Shown: positions 17,301-26,246, counted from the stretch's first letter. The stretch is DNA of 64,000 nt from Neobittarella massiliensis (ex Bilen et al. 2018) (GCF_900289145.1 NZ_OKQO01000006.1:1-64000), one strand, 5' to 3'. Numbers and translations: made by a program. Notes: generated from the sequence alone by a model not told the origin.

Positions 17301-20300
17301 AAGGAGCCTGTGGTTCCCACCATGCCGCAAGCCAAAGCCTACGACCTGGGCTACGGCTATTTGGGAAACGGCGTCACGGTGTGGAACCGGCTGGAGGAGG
17401 AACACGGTGACTACAAAACGGTTGCCCACATCGCCCCAGACCGCACGGTGACCTTCTACGAGGAGGAAATGCCCCAGGCAGTGCGGGAGGAAATCCAGCG
17501 GATTGCTGACACTTCGGAAATGACCATTTCCGCCACCCAGGACGCGCCGGTGTTCACCGTGCCGCCCAGGGCGCAGGAACCACCCCAAAAAGAAGAACCG
17601 GTAGACCCCTACCCGAAGCTGGCCGCCCAGGTGCTGCGTTTTGTGGGAGAGTTTGATGGTTCCCGCATGGGTTATGGTGAGGATGACGCCCAGGCGGTGG
17701 AAAATATCGCCCGGCAGCTCCATGACCCCGTTCAGAGAGAGGAAATCCGCAGACTGCTTCAATCCTTCCTGGACCATGCGGACCTGGAAGAAGAAATCGC
17801 GGTGGACATCACCCTCTGTATGGAGCAGATCGCGGAGCTGCCCCCGGCCCTTACCCCGGAACAGGCGCAGATAGAAGAAATCGCCGGTTATCTGGAGGAG
17901 GCCGGATATGCGGTATCCAGCGAACTGGTCGAAGAAGGTTTGATGGATTACCGTGCCCATGGCGGCAAAGGTAACAGCCAGGATGTTGCCGACTTCATTG
18001 AGCGCGAGTTTTTGTCCGAGGAGCCGGAACCTGCTTCACTGGAGATTGCCAAAGAATTTATCAACGATTTCTGCGAGGCCGAGTATGGCAGTCCAGCCGA
18101 TTTCAGTGATCTGGAAAAGGTGGGCATTGCCTACACCACTGTTACGGATGAGGAAATTCCCATCCAGGTCAATGCCGACTTGGTCCATTACCGCATTGAG
18201 CGTTATCTGGACGGGCAGTTTTTGGAGCGCAGGCAGTATGAGAGCCTGGATGAACTCATCCAAAATGAGCTGGCCGAACTGGACTTTGACCAACTCACCT
18301 CTGTGGACCAGGACTATTTCAATGGAAAATACCCTCCCGACATAGAGCCATACATCTTCTGCGAGTGGAGCGAAAGCCCCGTGTTTGAAGATGGAAAACG
18401 CTACGGTATCCGTGAATTTGACACCCTGATGAAACAGGCGGATGAGGAGCAGGTGGCCGGTGCAAAGGCTGCTCTTGAAAAATACGGCACTTGGCAGGCG
18501 TGGTACGAATCCGATGACCCAGAAAATGCTCGGTTCCTGGGGTATGACAAGGTGAAATTTACCGTGGTCATGCCAGATGGCACCACCTACACCGAGCGCC
18601 AGGATATTGGGGACGGTGACGGGGGCGTTCTGGACTTCCTCGCACAATATCCCAAGTACCAAGACATCCTTCCCTTGTTGCAGCAAAGTACACCACCACA
18701 AAATGATTATATGCTTTTAAGCCGCCTGAAAGCCGACTGCGACTATTTCTTGGGCGCTGGCGGGCGGGCAGAAAAGCACCTGTGGGCTGGGAACGTGCGA
18801 GAGCAAATCGCCAAAATGCGGGAACTCTATGACGCCCTGCCGGAAAAACCGGAATGGCTCACCATGGAGGACATCGACCGCTATGCCCAGCGCATGGAGC
18901 CGCCTTACGAAGTGGTGGTGTACCACCACTTTGAAAATGGCTTTGATGAACGGCTGGATTACCAAACGCTGGCGGAGGCCGAACAAGCTGCGCAGAAATA
19001 TGTGGCCGGCACTATGGAGGGCGAGGATGGCTTTGCCTATGATGGCGCGGGTATCTATGACCTTCAGGAGAACAGATGGCTGCGGGTTTACGGGAACTTC
19101 CCTGATGAACGAGCCATTGAGCAGGCAAAACAAGCCCCTGCCGCAGAGGAACCGTCAGCCAGCCCAGAGCAGGCCGATTTACAGCCTAAAAAAGAAGAAG
19201 CACTCCCACTGCCGCCGAAGCACCCCCGCCGTGAGCGCATTACTTTCACAACCCTGCACCCGGAGGTCCCCAGGGATCAGCGCCATGATTTCCACATCAC
19301 CGATGACGCCCTGGGCCACGGCACCCCCAGCGAGAAATACGCGGCCAATGCTGCCGCCATCCGCACCTTGAAGCAGATCGAAGCTGAGGAACGGCTGGCC
19401 ACGCCCGAAGAACAGGAAATCCTGTCCCGCTATGTGGGCTGGGGCGGCCTTGCAAACTGCTTTGAACAAACCAGCCCCCATTATGAGGAACTGAAATCTC
19501 TGCTGGATTCGGAGGAATACGCAGCGGCCAGGGCCAGCTCCCTCACCGCCTTTTACACGCCGCCTGTGGTCATCCGGGGAATCTATAAGGCCCTCGCTCA
19601 GATGGGCTTTACCCAAGGGAACATTTTGGAGCCATCCTGCGGCACCGGTAATTTCCTTGGCTTGCTCCCCACAGATTTGGCGGGCAGCAAAGCCTATGGC
19701 GTAGAGCTGGATTCCATTTCCGGGCGGATTGCGGGCCAGCTTTACCAGAATGCCAACATTTCCGTAAACGGCTTTGAAACTGTGCAAATGCCCGACAGCT
19801 TTTTTGATGTAGCCGTGGGCAACGTCCCCTTTGGGGATTTCAAAGTGCTGGATAAACGGTACGACAAGCACCACTGGCTGATCCACGACTATTTCTTCGG
19901 CAAGACGCTGGACAAGGTGCGGCTCGGCGGTATTGTGGCGTTCATTACCAGCAAAGGCACTCTGGACAAGGAAAACTCCAGCGTCCGAAAGTACCTGGCA
20001 CAGCGCGCCGATCTCATTGGGGCCATCCGCCTGCCGGATAACACCTTCAAGCGGAACGCCGGAACGGAAGTGACCAGCGACATCATTTTCCTGCAAAAGC
20101 GCGACCACATCACCGATTTAGACCAGGATTGGGTGCATTTGGACACCGATGAAAACGGAATCCGCATGAACCGCTATTTCGTGCAGCACCCGGAGATGAT
20201 TTTGGGCGACATGGTGATGGAATCCACACGGTTCGGGCCGGACAGCGCCTGCAAAGCCCGCGAGGGGGAAGATTTATCCGAGCAGCTTGCCAATGCCATC

Positions 20301-23300
20301 CAGTTTTTGCAGGCGGAAATCAAGCCCTATGAGCTGGAGGAGCTGGACGAGGAGGAAGATCGCTCCATCCCTGCCGACCCCACAGTGAAGAATTTCAGCT
20401 ACACGATTGCAGATGGGCAAGTATACTACCGAGAAAACAGTCTCATGCACCCGGTGGAAGTCTCCGTCACGGCGGAAAACCGTATCCGTGGCATGATCGA
20501 GCTGCGGGAATGTACCCGCAGGCTTATTGAGTACCAGACCGAAGGCTACCCGGATGAGGATATTGCAGCCGAGCAGCAAAAGCTCAACGCCCTTTACGAC
20601 AGCTTCACCGCCAAGTATGGGCTGCTGAACAGTCGCGGCAACAAGCTGGCCTTTTCGGAGGACTCCAGCTACTGCCTCTTGTGCTCTCTGGAGGTGCTGG
20701 ATGAGCAGGGCAACCTAAAAAGAAAAGCCGATATGTTCACCCGGCGCACCATCCGGCCCCATGTGGCTGTCACCAGTGTGGATACAGCCAGTGAAGCGTT
20801 GGCGGTGTCCATTTCGGAAAAAGCCCGTGTGGATATGGACTATATGGCAGAGCTGTCGGGTAAATCCCCGGAGGAACTGGAAAAAGAGCTTGCCGGGGTG
20901 ATCTACCGGGATATTCGCTGTGCGGAGAACCCGGAGGACATCCTGCCTTCTTTGGCGGATTTGAGCCGCTATCCTCTTGTCACGGCGGATGAGTACCTTT
21001 CCGGGAAAGTGCGCCAAAAGCTGCGGATGGCAAAAGCATTCCTGGAAGTGGCCCCTGACAATCAGAAGGAAACCGCCCGCAGAAATGTGGAGGCCCTGGA
21101 AGCCGTTCAGCCCCAGGATTTGGGCGCTGGAGAAATTGGCGTGCGCATTGGCGCGAACTGGGTGCCCATCGAGGTGTACCAGCAATTCATGGTGGAGCTG
21201 CTCACCCCCAATTACTATGTGCGGGATCGTATTAAAATCCTGCGCTCCGAAGCCACCGGCCAATGGAGCATCCGGGAGAAAAACGCCGACCGCAGCAATG
21301 TGAAAGCCATTACCACCTACGGCACCAAGCGGATGAGCGCCTACCACATCTTGGAGCAGACCCTAAATCAAAGGGATGTGCGGGTATTTGACTATATTGA
21401 GGACGAGAACGGCAAGAAAAAGCCTGTCCTCAACAAAAAAGAAACCGCGATTGCCCAGGACCGGCAGGAACTCATCAAGCAGAAGTTTGCCGAGTGGATC
21501 TGGAAAGACATCGACCGCCGGGAACTGCTGTGCCGTGTTTACAACGAAACCTTCAACGGCGTCCGCCCCCGTGAGTATGATGGGCGGCACATCCGGTTTG
21601 AGGGCATGAACCCGGAAATTTCCCTACGGCCTCATCAGATCAACGCGATTGCCCATATCCTTTACGGCGGGAATACCCTGCTGGCCCACGAGGTGGGGGC
21701 GGGCAAGACCTACGAGATGGTGGCCGCTGCCATGGAGATGAAGCGTTTGGGCCTTTGCACCAAGTCGCTGATCGTGGTGCCAAACCACATCACCGAGCAG
21801 TGGGCGGCGGAATGGCTCCAGCTCTATCCCAGCGCCAACATTTTAGTTGCCACGAAGAAAGATTTTGAAACCCAGAACCGCAAGAAGTTTTGCAGCCGCA
21901 TTGCCACCGGGGACTACGACGCCATCATCATCGGCCACAGCCAGTTTGAAAAAATCCCCATGAGCCTGGAGCGCCAGCAGGCCATTTTGGAGCGCCAGAT
22001 TGAAGAAATCCTGGAAGGAATCGAGCAGGCCAAGGCACAGAAGGCGGAACGCTACACGGTCAAGCAGATGGAGCGTACCCGGAAATCGCTGGAGACAAGG
22101 CTGGCCAAGCTCAACGACCAGAGCCGCAAGGATGACACCGTCACCTTTGAGCAGCTCGGCGTGGACAGGCTCTTTATTGATGAGAGCCATTATTTTAAGA
22201 ACTTGTTTTTGGCGACAAAAATGCGAAACGTGGGCGGCATTGCCCAGACCGAAGCCCAGAAATCCAGCGACCTGTTCATGAAAACGCAGTATCTGGACGA
22301 GTTGACCGGCGGGCGCGGCGTGATTTTTGCCACCGGCACCCCTATCTCCAACTCCATGGTAGAGCTTTACACCATCCAGAGGTATTTGCAGTACAGGCTC
22401 CTGCAGGAGATGGGCCTTGTCCATTTCGATGACTGGGCGGGGAGCTTCGGAGAAACGGTTACAGCCATCGAGTTATCGCCGGAGGGCACCGGCTACCGAG
22501 CCAAAACCCGGTTTGCCAAGTTTTATAACCTGCCGGAGCTGATGGCTGCTTTCAAGGAGGTTGCCGACATCCAAACAGCGGATATGCTTTGTCTGCCTGT
22601 TCCCAAGGCAAACTTCCACACGGAAGTGATCCAGCCCTCGGAGCTTCAGAAAGAGATGATAAGGGGGCTGGCGGAACGGGCAGAGAAAATCCGTGCCGGT
22701 GGGGTTGACCCCCATGTGGACAATATGCTCCGCATTACCAATGACGGGCGGAAATTGGCGCTGGATATGCGGCTCATCAACCCTCTCGCTGCCGACGACC
22801 CCAATGGCAAGGTGGCTGTCTGCGCCCGGAATGTGTTCCGCATCTGGGAACAGACTAAAGAAAAACGCTCTGCCCAGCTTGTATTCTGCGACCTGTCCAC
22901 ACCTACTACCGATGGCTCTTTCAGTGTTTATGACGACCTAAAAAAGAAACTGATGGACGCCGGTATCCCGGAAGAAGAAATCGCCTTTATCCACACGGCA
23001 GACAGCGAAGCCAAAAAGAAGGAGCTGTTTTCCAAGGTGCGCGCCGGGCAGGTGCGGGTGCTGCTGGGTTCCACGGCCAAAATGGGCGCAGGCACTAACG
23101 TCCAGGATAAGCTCATTGCCCTGCATGACCTGGACTGCCCCTGGCGGCCTTCCGACCTTCAGCAGCGGCTGGGGCGTATCGTCCGCCAGGGCAATGAAAA
23201 TGAGGAGGTGGAAATCTATCGGTATGTAACGGAAGGCACTTTTGACGCTTACCTCTACCAGCTTGTGGAGAACAAGCAGAAGTTCATCGCCCAGATCATG

Positions 23301-24092
23301 ACCAGCAAGGCCCCCGTCCGTGTGGCGGATGATGTAGATGAAACTGCCCTCAGCTATTCGGAAATCAAGGCATTGGCCACCGGCAACCCACTTATTATCG
23401 AGAAGTGCAACCTGGATATGGAGGTGGCGCGGCTCAATATGCTGAAAGCCAGCCACTTGAACCAGGTGTACGCTCTGGAGGAACTGGTGTATCGGAAATA
23501 CCCGGAGGAAATCACCCGGCTCACGGAACGGATCGCGGGCTATGAGCAGGATGTGGCGCTGGCGGCGGCCCACCCCAAGGCCCAGGAGGGCTTCTGCGGC
23601 ATGGAGGTGGATGGCAGGCACTACACCGAAAAAGAGGGCGCCGGCAAGGCTATCATTGATGTTTGCACCCGTATGACAGGTTCCGACGCTGTTCTTTTGG
23701 GGCAGTACCGGGGCTTTTCCATGGTGCTGGCTTATGATGGCAGGAGCAACGAGTATCGGATCACGCTCAAAGGCACTCTTTCCCATACGGTGACGCTGGG
23801 GGCGGATGTGTTCGGCAATATCACCCGCCTGGACAACGCTCTGGAAAACCTTGCAGGCAGCCTGCAGGCCGAGCAGAACAGCCTGGAGGAAACCAAGGCC
23901 CAGCTTGAAAACGCCCGCACGGAATTGGCTACACCTTTTGCCCGCGAGGAGGAGCTGGCGGAGAAAACAGCCCGTTTGAAAGAGCTGAATATTCTGCTCA
24001 ACATGGATGAGAAGGACAAAACATTGATGGACGATACCCCAGACGAGGGCGAGGATGTGCCTGCCCGGAGGGTTGCGGAGCTGGCACGGTAA
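14331..24092 (+). CDS. Giant adenine-methylase/SNF2-helicase polyvalent protein
   Basis: This 3253-aa protein has several parts. The N-terminal region (1-280) includes DQWRAFLASACRNYRLSFDE and WNRQFGRWVNRGANGIAVFD, an ArdC/LtrC-like module. A low-complexity Asp/Gly/Gln/Pro linker (about 283-400) is encoded where tnpV reads in another frame. Large-polyvalent-type repeats run to about 1650. An N6-adenine methylase follows, with motif I EPSCGTGNF at 1767 and NVPFG in place of NPPF. A SNF2-type helicase comes last, with Walker A HEVGAGKTYE near 2453, DESH near 2616, and QRLGRIVRQG (motif VI) near 2944. A coiled C-terminus closes it. Such proteins are common on Tn1549-like ICEs. They are thought to protect or process incoming DNA, though no reaction has been shown here. 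Single open frame; no frameshift seen. Confidence 0.93.
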   Translation: MAIRYKALTELYQETQRSVTAPDQWRAFLASACRNYRLSFDEQLLVYAQRPDATAVLEIERWNRQFGRWVNRGANGIAVFDGEHNGKPRLKYYFDISDTHEARFPRPVPLWTVREEYAPDIIETLENSFGELERKEDLGEALLSAAKNAVEDNMPDYLAELKTLTEGSFLEELDELNLEVEYRRAVQNSIGYMLLVRCGLDPSEYFEDMDFRDVTDFNTPQTLNALGVATGDISQMCLSAISRTVLALQRQPQKENRTFEPQQKNQYAVTEQENTQLERSFEYDRDHLHQAGRLQSAEPSAAPGGAGSPWEIRIASEEIPQGAPQGDVHQPADQRQAEQPSGGDPADRPAPDGADRGADGQEPGRDRGTESQRPDEVGADDEQPAERGGGNGAGGADLQLIDEPEESAGGEQLPALLDEKQIMAIIANKDDDLKYKKNQIELFFSVHSDVQERADYLKSAYQDRYTEIIADGQRLGYKPQENGLLMWEGSYPSRTRESVFSWEVVAGWTAQLIDKKEYFIQTDIPQLPTQESQQMSLFDFAAFQQPTQAEGTAKPSIFPHPALPQQVIDEALCIGANDQNSRLIICAYFKKDKPDNARFLAEHYGENGAGFYLDGRQYAIWYNAEGIRIAQGESAQRSSATLIPWEQAAARIRELLDLGRYMPQSELDRVDEYERQQRAAQLWYLRQDFAEGTADAGYLPTVNTIYGKNHGFPEESAAISDLLGHPEGLQNLRDELEQFVQAYRENRELLRFHFHRPQKLLEQLSDLQREPLHFTAAEGYAPQRRFFISGDEIDNLLRGGKRSTDYRLAVYSFYRNHTERKERENFLKHYHGEYSGHSSGNDDVTYQLSKGVSFSHGSITAPYAKVELKWNAVEKRVSAMIAQGRFLTDEDRAAMPQYEKHQLARNIRTFFENVPQEQPHPYPFGFDYWDAVKLIEPQLDDPARVEEIYQMMVPIWEATPQDDRMYALRQQAFENLTAFRQGTFTLFAEHKEPVVPTMPQAKAYDLGYGYLGNGVTVWNRLEEEHGDYKTVAHIAPDRTVTFYEEEMPQAVREEIQRIADTSEMTISATQDAPVFTVPPRAQEPPQKEEPVDPYPKLAAQVLRFVGEFDGSRMGYGEDDAQAVENIARQLHDPVQREEIRRLLQSFLDHADLEEEIAVDITLCMEQIAELPPALTPEQAQIEEIAGYLEEAGYAVSSELVEEGLMDYRAHGGKGNSQDVADFIEREFLSEEPEPASLEIAKEFINDFCEAEYGSPADFSDLEKVGIAYTTVTDEEIPIQVNADLVHYRIERYLDGQFLERRQYESLDELIQNELAELDFDQLTSVDQDYFNGKYPPDIEPYIFCEWSESPVFEDGKRYGIREFDTLMKQADEEQVAGAKAALEKYGTWQAWYESDDPENARFLGYDKVKFTVVMPDGTTYTERQDIGDGDGGVLDFLAQYPKYQDILPLLQQSTPPQNDYMLLSRLKADCDYFLGAGGRAEKHLWAGNVREQIAKMRELYDALPEKPEWLTMEDIDRYAQRMEPPYEVVVYHHFENGFDERLDYQTLAEAEQAAQKYVAGTMEGEDGFAYDGAGIYDLQENRWLRVYGNFPDERAIEQAKQAPAAEEPSASPEQADLQPKKEEALPLPPKHPRRERITFTTLHPEVPRDQRHDFHITDDALGHGTPSEKYAANAAAIRTLKQIEAEERLATPEEQEILSRYVGWGGLANCFEQTSPHYEELKSLLDSEEYAAARASSLTAFYTPPVVIRGIYKALAQMGFTQGNILEPSCGTGNFLGLLPTDLAGSKAYGVELDSISGRIAGQLYQNANISVNGFETVQMPDSFFDVAVGNVPFGDFKVLDKRYDKHHWLIHDYFFGKTLDKVRLGGIVAFITSKGTLDKENSSVRKYLAQRADLIGAIRLPDNTFKRNAGTEVTSDIIFLQKRDHITDLDQDWVHLDTDENGIRMNRYFVQHPEMILGDMVMESTRFGPDSACKAREGEDLSEQLANAIQFLQAEIKPYELEELDEEEDRSIPADPTVKNFSYTIADGQVYYRENSLMHPVEVSVTAENRIRGMIELRECTRRLIEYQTEGYPDEDIAAEQQKLNALYDSFTAKYGLLNSRGNKLAFSEDSSYCLLCSLEVLDEQGNLKRKADMFTRRTIRPHVAVTSVDTASEALAVSISEKARVDMDYMAELSGKSPEELEKELAGVIYRDIRCAENPEDILPSLADLSRYPLVTADEYLSGKVRQKLRMAKAFLEVAPDNQKETARRNVEALEAVQPQDLGAGEIGVRIGANWVPIEVYQQFMVELLTPNYYVRDRIKILRSEATGQWSIREKNADRSNVKAITTYGTKRMSAYHILEQTLNQRDVRVFDYIEDENGKKKPVLNKKETAIAQDRQELIKQKFAEWIWKDIDRRELLCRVYNETFNGVRPREYDGRHIRFEGMNPEISLRPHQINAIAHILYGGNTLLAHEVGAGKTYEMVAAAMEMKRLGLCTKSLIVVPNHITEQWAAEWLQLYPSANILVATKKDFETQNRKKFCSRIATGDYDAIIIGHSQFEKIPMSLERQQAILERQIEEILEGIEQAKAQKAERYTVKQMERTRKSLETRLAKLNDQSRKDDTVTFEQLGVDRLFIDESHYFKNLFLATKMRNVGGIAQTEAQKSSDLFMKTQYLDELTGGRGVIFATGTPISNSMVELYTIQRYLQYRLLQEMGLVHFDDWAGSFGETVTAIELSPEGTGYRAKTRFAKFYNLPELMAAFKEVADIQTADMLCLPVPKANFHTEVIQPSELQKEMIRGLAERAEKIRAGGVDPHVDNMLRITNDGRKLALDMRLINPLAADDPNGKVAVCARNVFRIWEQTKEKRSAQLVFCDLSTPTTDGSFSVYDDLKKKLMDAGIPEEEIAFIHTADSEAKKKELFSKVRAGQVRVLLGSTAKMGAGTNVQDKLIALHDLDCPWRPSDLQQRLGRIVRQGNENEEVEIYRYVTEGTFDAYLYQLVENKQKFIAQIMTSKAPVRVADDVDETALSYSEIKALATGNPLIIEKCNLDMEVARLNMLKASHLNQVYALEELVYRKYPEEITRLTERIAGYEQDVALAAAHPKAQEGFCGMEVDGRHYTEKEGAGKAIIDVCTRMTGSDAVLLGQYRGFSMVLAYDGRSNEYRITLKGTLSHTVTLGADVFGNITRLDNALENLAGSLQAEQNSLEETKAQLENARTELATPFAREEELAEKTARLKELNILLNMDEKDKTLMDDTPDEGEDVPARRVAELAR
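15178..15531 (+). CDS. tnpV: TnpV-like protein nested in the methylase/helicase gene
   Basis: This 117-aa frame, +1 relative to the giant gene, begins MTEITYTRQGDYNLPNLLPP at an ATG 8 nt after AAAGGAG. It continues with the family-like KLNSHLAEIQQTAQRRMEQI and WVQMMSNLQNAAEETVLAEL. I recognise it as the TnpV family first named on clostridial transposons of the Tn4451 type; function unknown. The surrounding frame over the same bases yields only a disordered Gly/Asp/Arg linker, while this frame yields a normal, well-folded-looking protein. The nested frame is therefore probably the older coding sequence. Confidence 0.8.
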   Translation: MTEITYTRQGDYNLPNLLPPQEEPVPHGKYALLRKKFLKEHRRVTYTNLLTSGKLNSHLAEIQQTAQRRMEQIVAQMAKNQGVTEELKASDQMKWVQMMSNLQNAAEETVLAELIYS

Positions 24093-24103
24093 AGGAGGAT
24101 ACG

Positions 24104-24439
24104 ATGACCAACGAAGAATTAAATACCAGGCTCTATGAGAAAATGTTTGCGGAACAGGAGCAGTTCCGGGATTGGCTGCTCTCCCAACCGCCGGCTGAGA
24201 TTTTGAACCATGCCTATGAGTACACGGTGCGGGAGGACATCCTGATGTCTCTTGAATACCACGATCTGGAGGATAGTCAGGCCAGGGCGCTGCTGAAATC
24301 TGACAAGCCCTTGAAGCAGATTTTTGAGAGGTGGGAGAACCAGGAAACCTCTTATATGGATACGGTATGGGATACTGTCCAGGAACAGGCCAGGGCCGCC
24401 GAAGCCAAACAGAAAGCCAAAGCGCAGAAAGAAAGGTGA
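24104..24439 (+). CDS. DUF3848-like ICE protein
   Basis: This 111-aa helical protein begins MTNEELNTRLYEKMFAEQEQ and has WLLSQPPAEILNHAYEYTVR followed by EDILMSLEYHDLEDSQA. I associate this pattern with DUF3848, which in other conjugative elements is often a domain within large polyvalent proteins. It starts 11 nt after the methylase/helicase stop with AAAGGAGG upstream, so it is the last gene of that operon. The C-terminal tail is Lys/Glu/Ala rich. Function unknown. Confidence 0.75.
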   Translation: MTNEELNTRLYEKMFAEQEQFRDWLLSQPPAEILNHAYEYTVREDILMSLEYHDLEDSQARALLKSDKPLKQIFERWENQETSYMDTVWDTVQEQARAAEAKQKAKAQKER

Positions 24440-24453
24440 TTGCACATTTGCCA

Positions 24454-24481
24454 TTGCGCTGCGGGGCAGGTATAGTATAAT
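24454..24481 (+). promoter_or_regulatory. Promoter for the gene at 24523
   Basis: TTGCGC (24454-24459), a 16-nt spacer and TATAAT (24476-24481) form a good vegetative promoter between two ICE genes. It would start a new transcript here. Confidence 0.65.
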
Positions 24482-24522
24482 AAAAATCGTGATAAGGGGT
24501 GATGATAGATGGACGATGATAG

Positions 24523-24855
24523 ATGGACGATAGCTACTGCCTGCTCCCGGAGCGCATTTCCGAGCAGTTTTCTGAAATCGACAGCGACATCGTGATGGAT
24601 TTGGCGGCTGCCAGCCCGGAATATACCGAGTTGAAGGCCCAGATGGAGGAACTGAAACGCCAAAATCTTGTGATTGGCGCTCTGCTGGAGGGCAAGGGAG
24701 AACTTTCTTTTACCGCTGAGGAGCATGAAGCCTTGAAAGAATTTATCCGGCTGTATATGCGGGCCGATAATATGGAACGGGAACACATCTACTTCCGGGG
24801 CCATGCAGACGGATTTGCCTATCTGAAGAAAATCGGCGCTTTCAAAACTGAATAG
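24523..24855 (+). CDS. Unknown helical ICE protein with duplicated start region
   Basis: This 110-aa protein starts MDDSYCLLPERISEQFSEID and is mainly helical (LKAQMEELKRQNLVIGALLE, then EEHEALKEFIRLYMRADNME). The 14-nt unit GATGATAGATGGAC occurs twice in tandem just before the start. It creates a decoy ATG at 24509 in another frame. That ATG opens a 28-codon frame ending after the real start. The nearest Shine-Dalgarno-like sequence (AAGGGGTGA) is about 24 nt upstream of 24523, so initiation may be inefficient or coupled to the decoy frame. Function unknown. Confidence 0.7.
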   Translation: MDDSYCLLPERISEQFSEIDSDIVMDLAAASPEYTELKAQMEELKRQNLVIGALLEGKGELSFTAEEHEALKEFIRLYMRADNMEREHIYFRGHADGFAYLKKIGAFKTE

Positions 24856-24863
24856 TTTTTTGG

Positions 24864-24893
24864 GCGGCATGGAAAAATCCATGCCGCTTTTAC
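24864..24893 (+). terminator. Intrinsic terminator
   Basis: GCGGCATGGA pairs with TCCATGCCGC around an AAAA loop and runs into TTTT. It sits right after the gene ending at 24855. Confidence 0.85.
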
Positions 24894-25190
24894 ATATCCA
24901 AATTCATTCGCACCCCCAAAAAGGTCTTGAACAAAACAAGTTTTTACGGATTAGGAGTAAAAACTATTGAAATTCTTGGAGTTTTTGGATATGGCTTAAA
25001 GCTGCCGCCCAAAACTGCACATTCCCCATTCATATCTGCATATAAATCGCAAAAGTATATGCAGAAAGTCGATTGGAGCAATCCAGTCGGCTTTTTCCAT
25101 ATCTGAAAAGAGTACAGCCCCTTTTACATAGTCAGCTACCCCACATGGGGCGGCTAATCTATGGCTATGTGAAGGGGGCTGTATTTTTTT
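24894..25190. other. Gene-free, hairpin-rich region before the primase gene
   Basis: No gene is seen. The stretch holds a perfect 8-bp inverted repeat GTTTTTAC (24940-24947) / GTAAAAAC (24957-24964) and a perfect 10-bp inverted repeat TCTGCATATA (25035-25044) / TATATGCAGA (25056-25065). A terminator-like hairpin (GTCGATTGGA / TCCAGTCGGC plus T run) lies near 25068-25095. A long imperfect hairpin (CATAG..AGC..CCCC / GGGG..GCT..CTATG) lies near 25126-25169. The placement just before a primase gene suits a replication origin, single-strand initiation site or regulator operator. Confidence 0.55.
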
Positions 25191-26162
25191 ATGCCTTTTT
25201 ACGATTCAGAAGCCATCGAACGGGCAAGGCAGGTGGACCTGCTCACCTACCTGCAAACCTGCGAACCCCAGGAGCTGGTCCATGTGTCCGGCAACGTCTA
25301 CTGTACCAAGACCCATGACAGCCTGCGGATTTCCAACGGCAAATGGTGCTGGTTTTCCCGCGGGATTGGCGGTTACAGTGCGCTGGACTATCTCATCAAG
25401 GTCAACGGCTATTCCTTTTTGGAGGCCATGGAAACTATCTCCGGAAGGGCTGCCATCCCGCCGCCTTCCTTTGTGCCAGCGCCGAAGGAGGAAAAGCCCA
25501 AGCACCTGCTTCTGCCCCAGGCCGCCCCGGATAATCGGGCGATGATGGCCTATCTCAAAGGCCGGGGCATTGACCAGGAGATTTTGGACTACTGCGTTCA
25601 GACCGGGCGGATTTATGAGAGCCGGAACAAGGGCCACAGCAACGTGGTTTTTGTGGGCTTCGACAAGGATGGCAAGGCGCGGTTCGGCTGCCTGCGGGGA
25701 ATCAGTGAAGCCCGGTTCCACGGGGATTTAAGCGGCAGTGATAAGCACTTTTCCTTCGCCCTGCCCGCTTGCGTGGAAAATCCGGCAGTCCATCTGTGCG
25801 AGTGCGCCATTGATGTGATGTCCTATGCCACTCTCTGCAAGCTGGACGGGATTGACTGGCGGCGGCACAATCTGCTGTCCCTGGCCGGGGTGTACCAGCC
25901 GAAGAAAAAGATGGAGGAAAGCAAGCTGCCGGTGGCCCTCACCCGATTTTTGGATGACCACCCCCATGTGAAAACCGTCTATCTCCATTTGGACAATGAC
26001 ACGGCTGGCCGGCTGGCGGCCAAGGCAATCATGGCTGTCATGCCGGAGGGCTACCGTGTGGAGAACAAACCGCCGCCCCGTGGAAAGGATGTGAATGATT
26101 TTCTGTGCCACCGGCTGGGGATTCCCATTCGGGGCAGCCACAGCAAAGAGCCGGAGCGGTGA
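25191..26162 (+). CDS. DnaG-like primase with zinc-binding and Toprim domains
   Basis: This 323-aa protein starts MPFYDSEAIERARQVDLLTY. Its N-terminal part has a DnaG-like zinc-finger layout with YLQTCEP, NVYCTKTHDSLRISNGKWCW and SRGIGGYSALDYLI. A DUF3991-like segment (YLKGRGIDQEILDYCVQTGR) precedes a Toprim domain. Its acidic motifs are seen as LCECAIDVMSY (Glu of the Toprim fold) and VYLHLDNDTAGRLAAK (DxD). The family is common in Tn1549-like and plasmid systems and is expected to prime the complementary strand after transfer. The gene follows a hairpin-rich region and has no strong Shine-Dalgarno sequence near the ATG, which is odd. Confidence 0.85.
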   Translation: MPFYDSEAIERARQVDLLTYLQTCEPQELVHVSGNVYCTKTHDSLRISNGKWCWFSRGIGGYSALDYLIKVNGYSFLEAMETISGRAAIPPPSFVPAPKEEKPKHLLLPQAAPDNRAMMAYLKGRGIDQEILDYCVQTGRIYESRNKGHSNVVFVGFDKDGKARFGCLRGISEARFHGDLSGSDKHFSFALPACVENPAVHLCECAIDVMSYATLCKLDGIDWRRHNLLSLAGVYQPKKKMEESKLPVALTRFLDDHPHVKTVYLHLDNDTAGRLAAKAIMAVMPEGYRVENKPPPRGKDVNDFLCHRLGIPIRGSHSKEPER

Positions 26163-26197
26163 GTTGCCAGTTTTGCAGCTTCGACAGATTCTCCCTC

Positions 26198-26226
26198 TTG
26201 CAAATTGTTATCATATATGTTAACAT
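26198..26226 (+). promoter_or_regulatory. Promoter with overlapping palindromic operator
   Basis: TTGCAA (26198-26203), 17 nt and TAACAT (26221-26226) make a plausible promoter. The perfect 10-bp palindrome ATGTTAACAT (26217-26226) covers the -10. That is where the HTH half of the downstream HipB-HipA fusion would be expected to repress itself. Confidence 0.6.
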
Positions 26227-26246
26227 TAAAGCAGTGAGGTGAGAGT

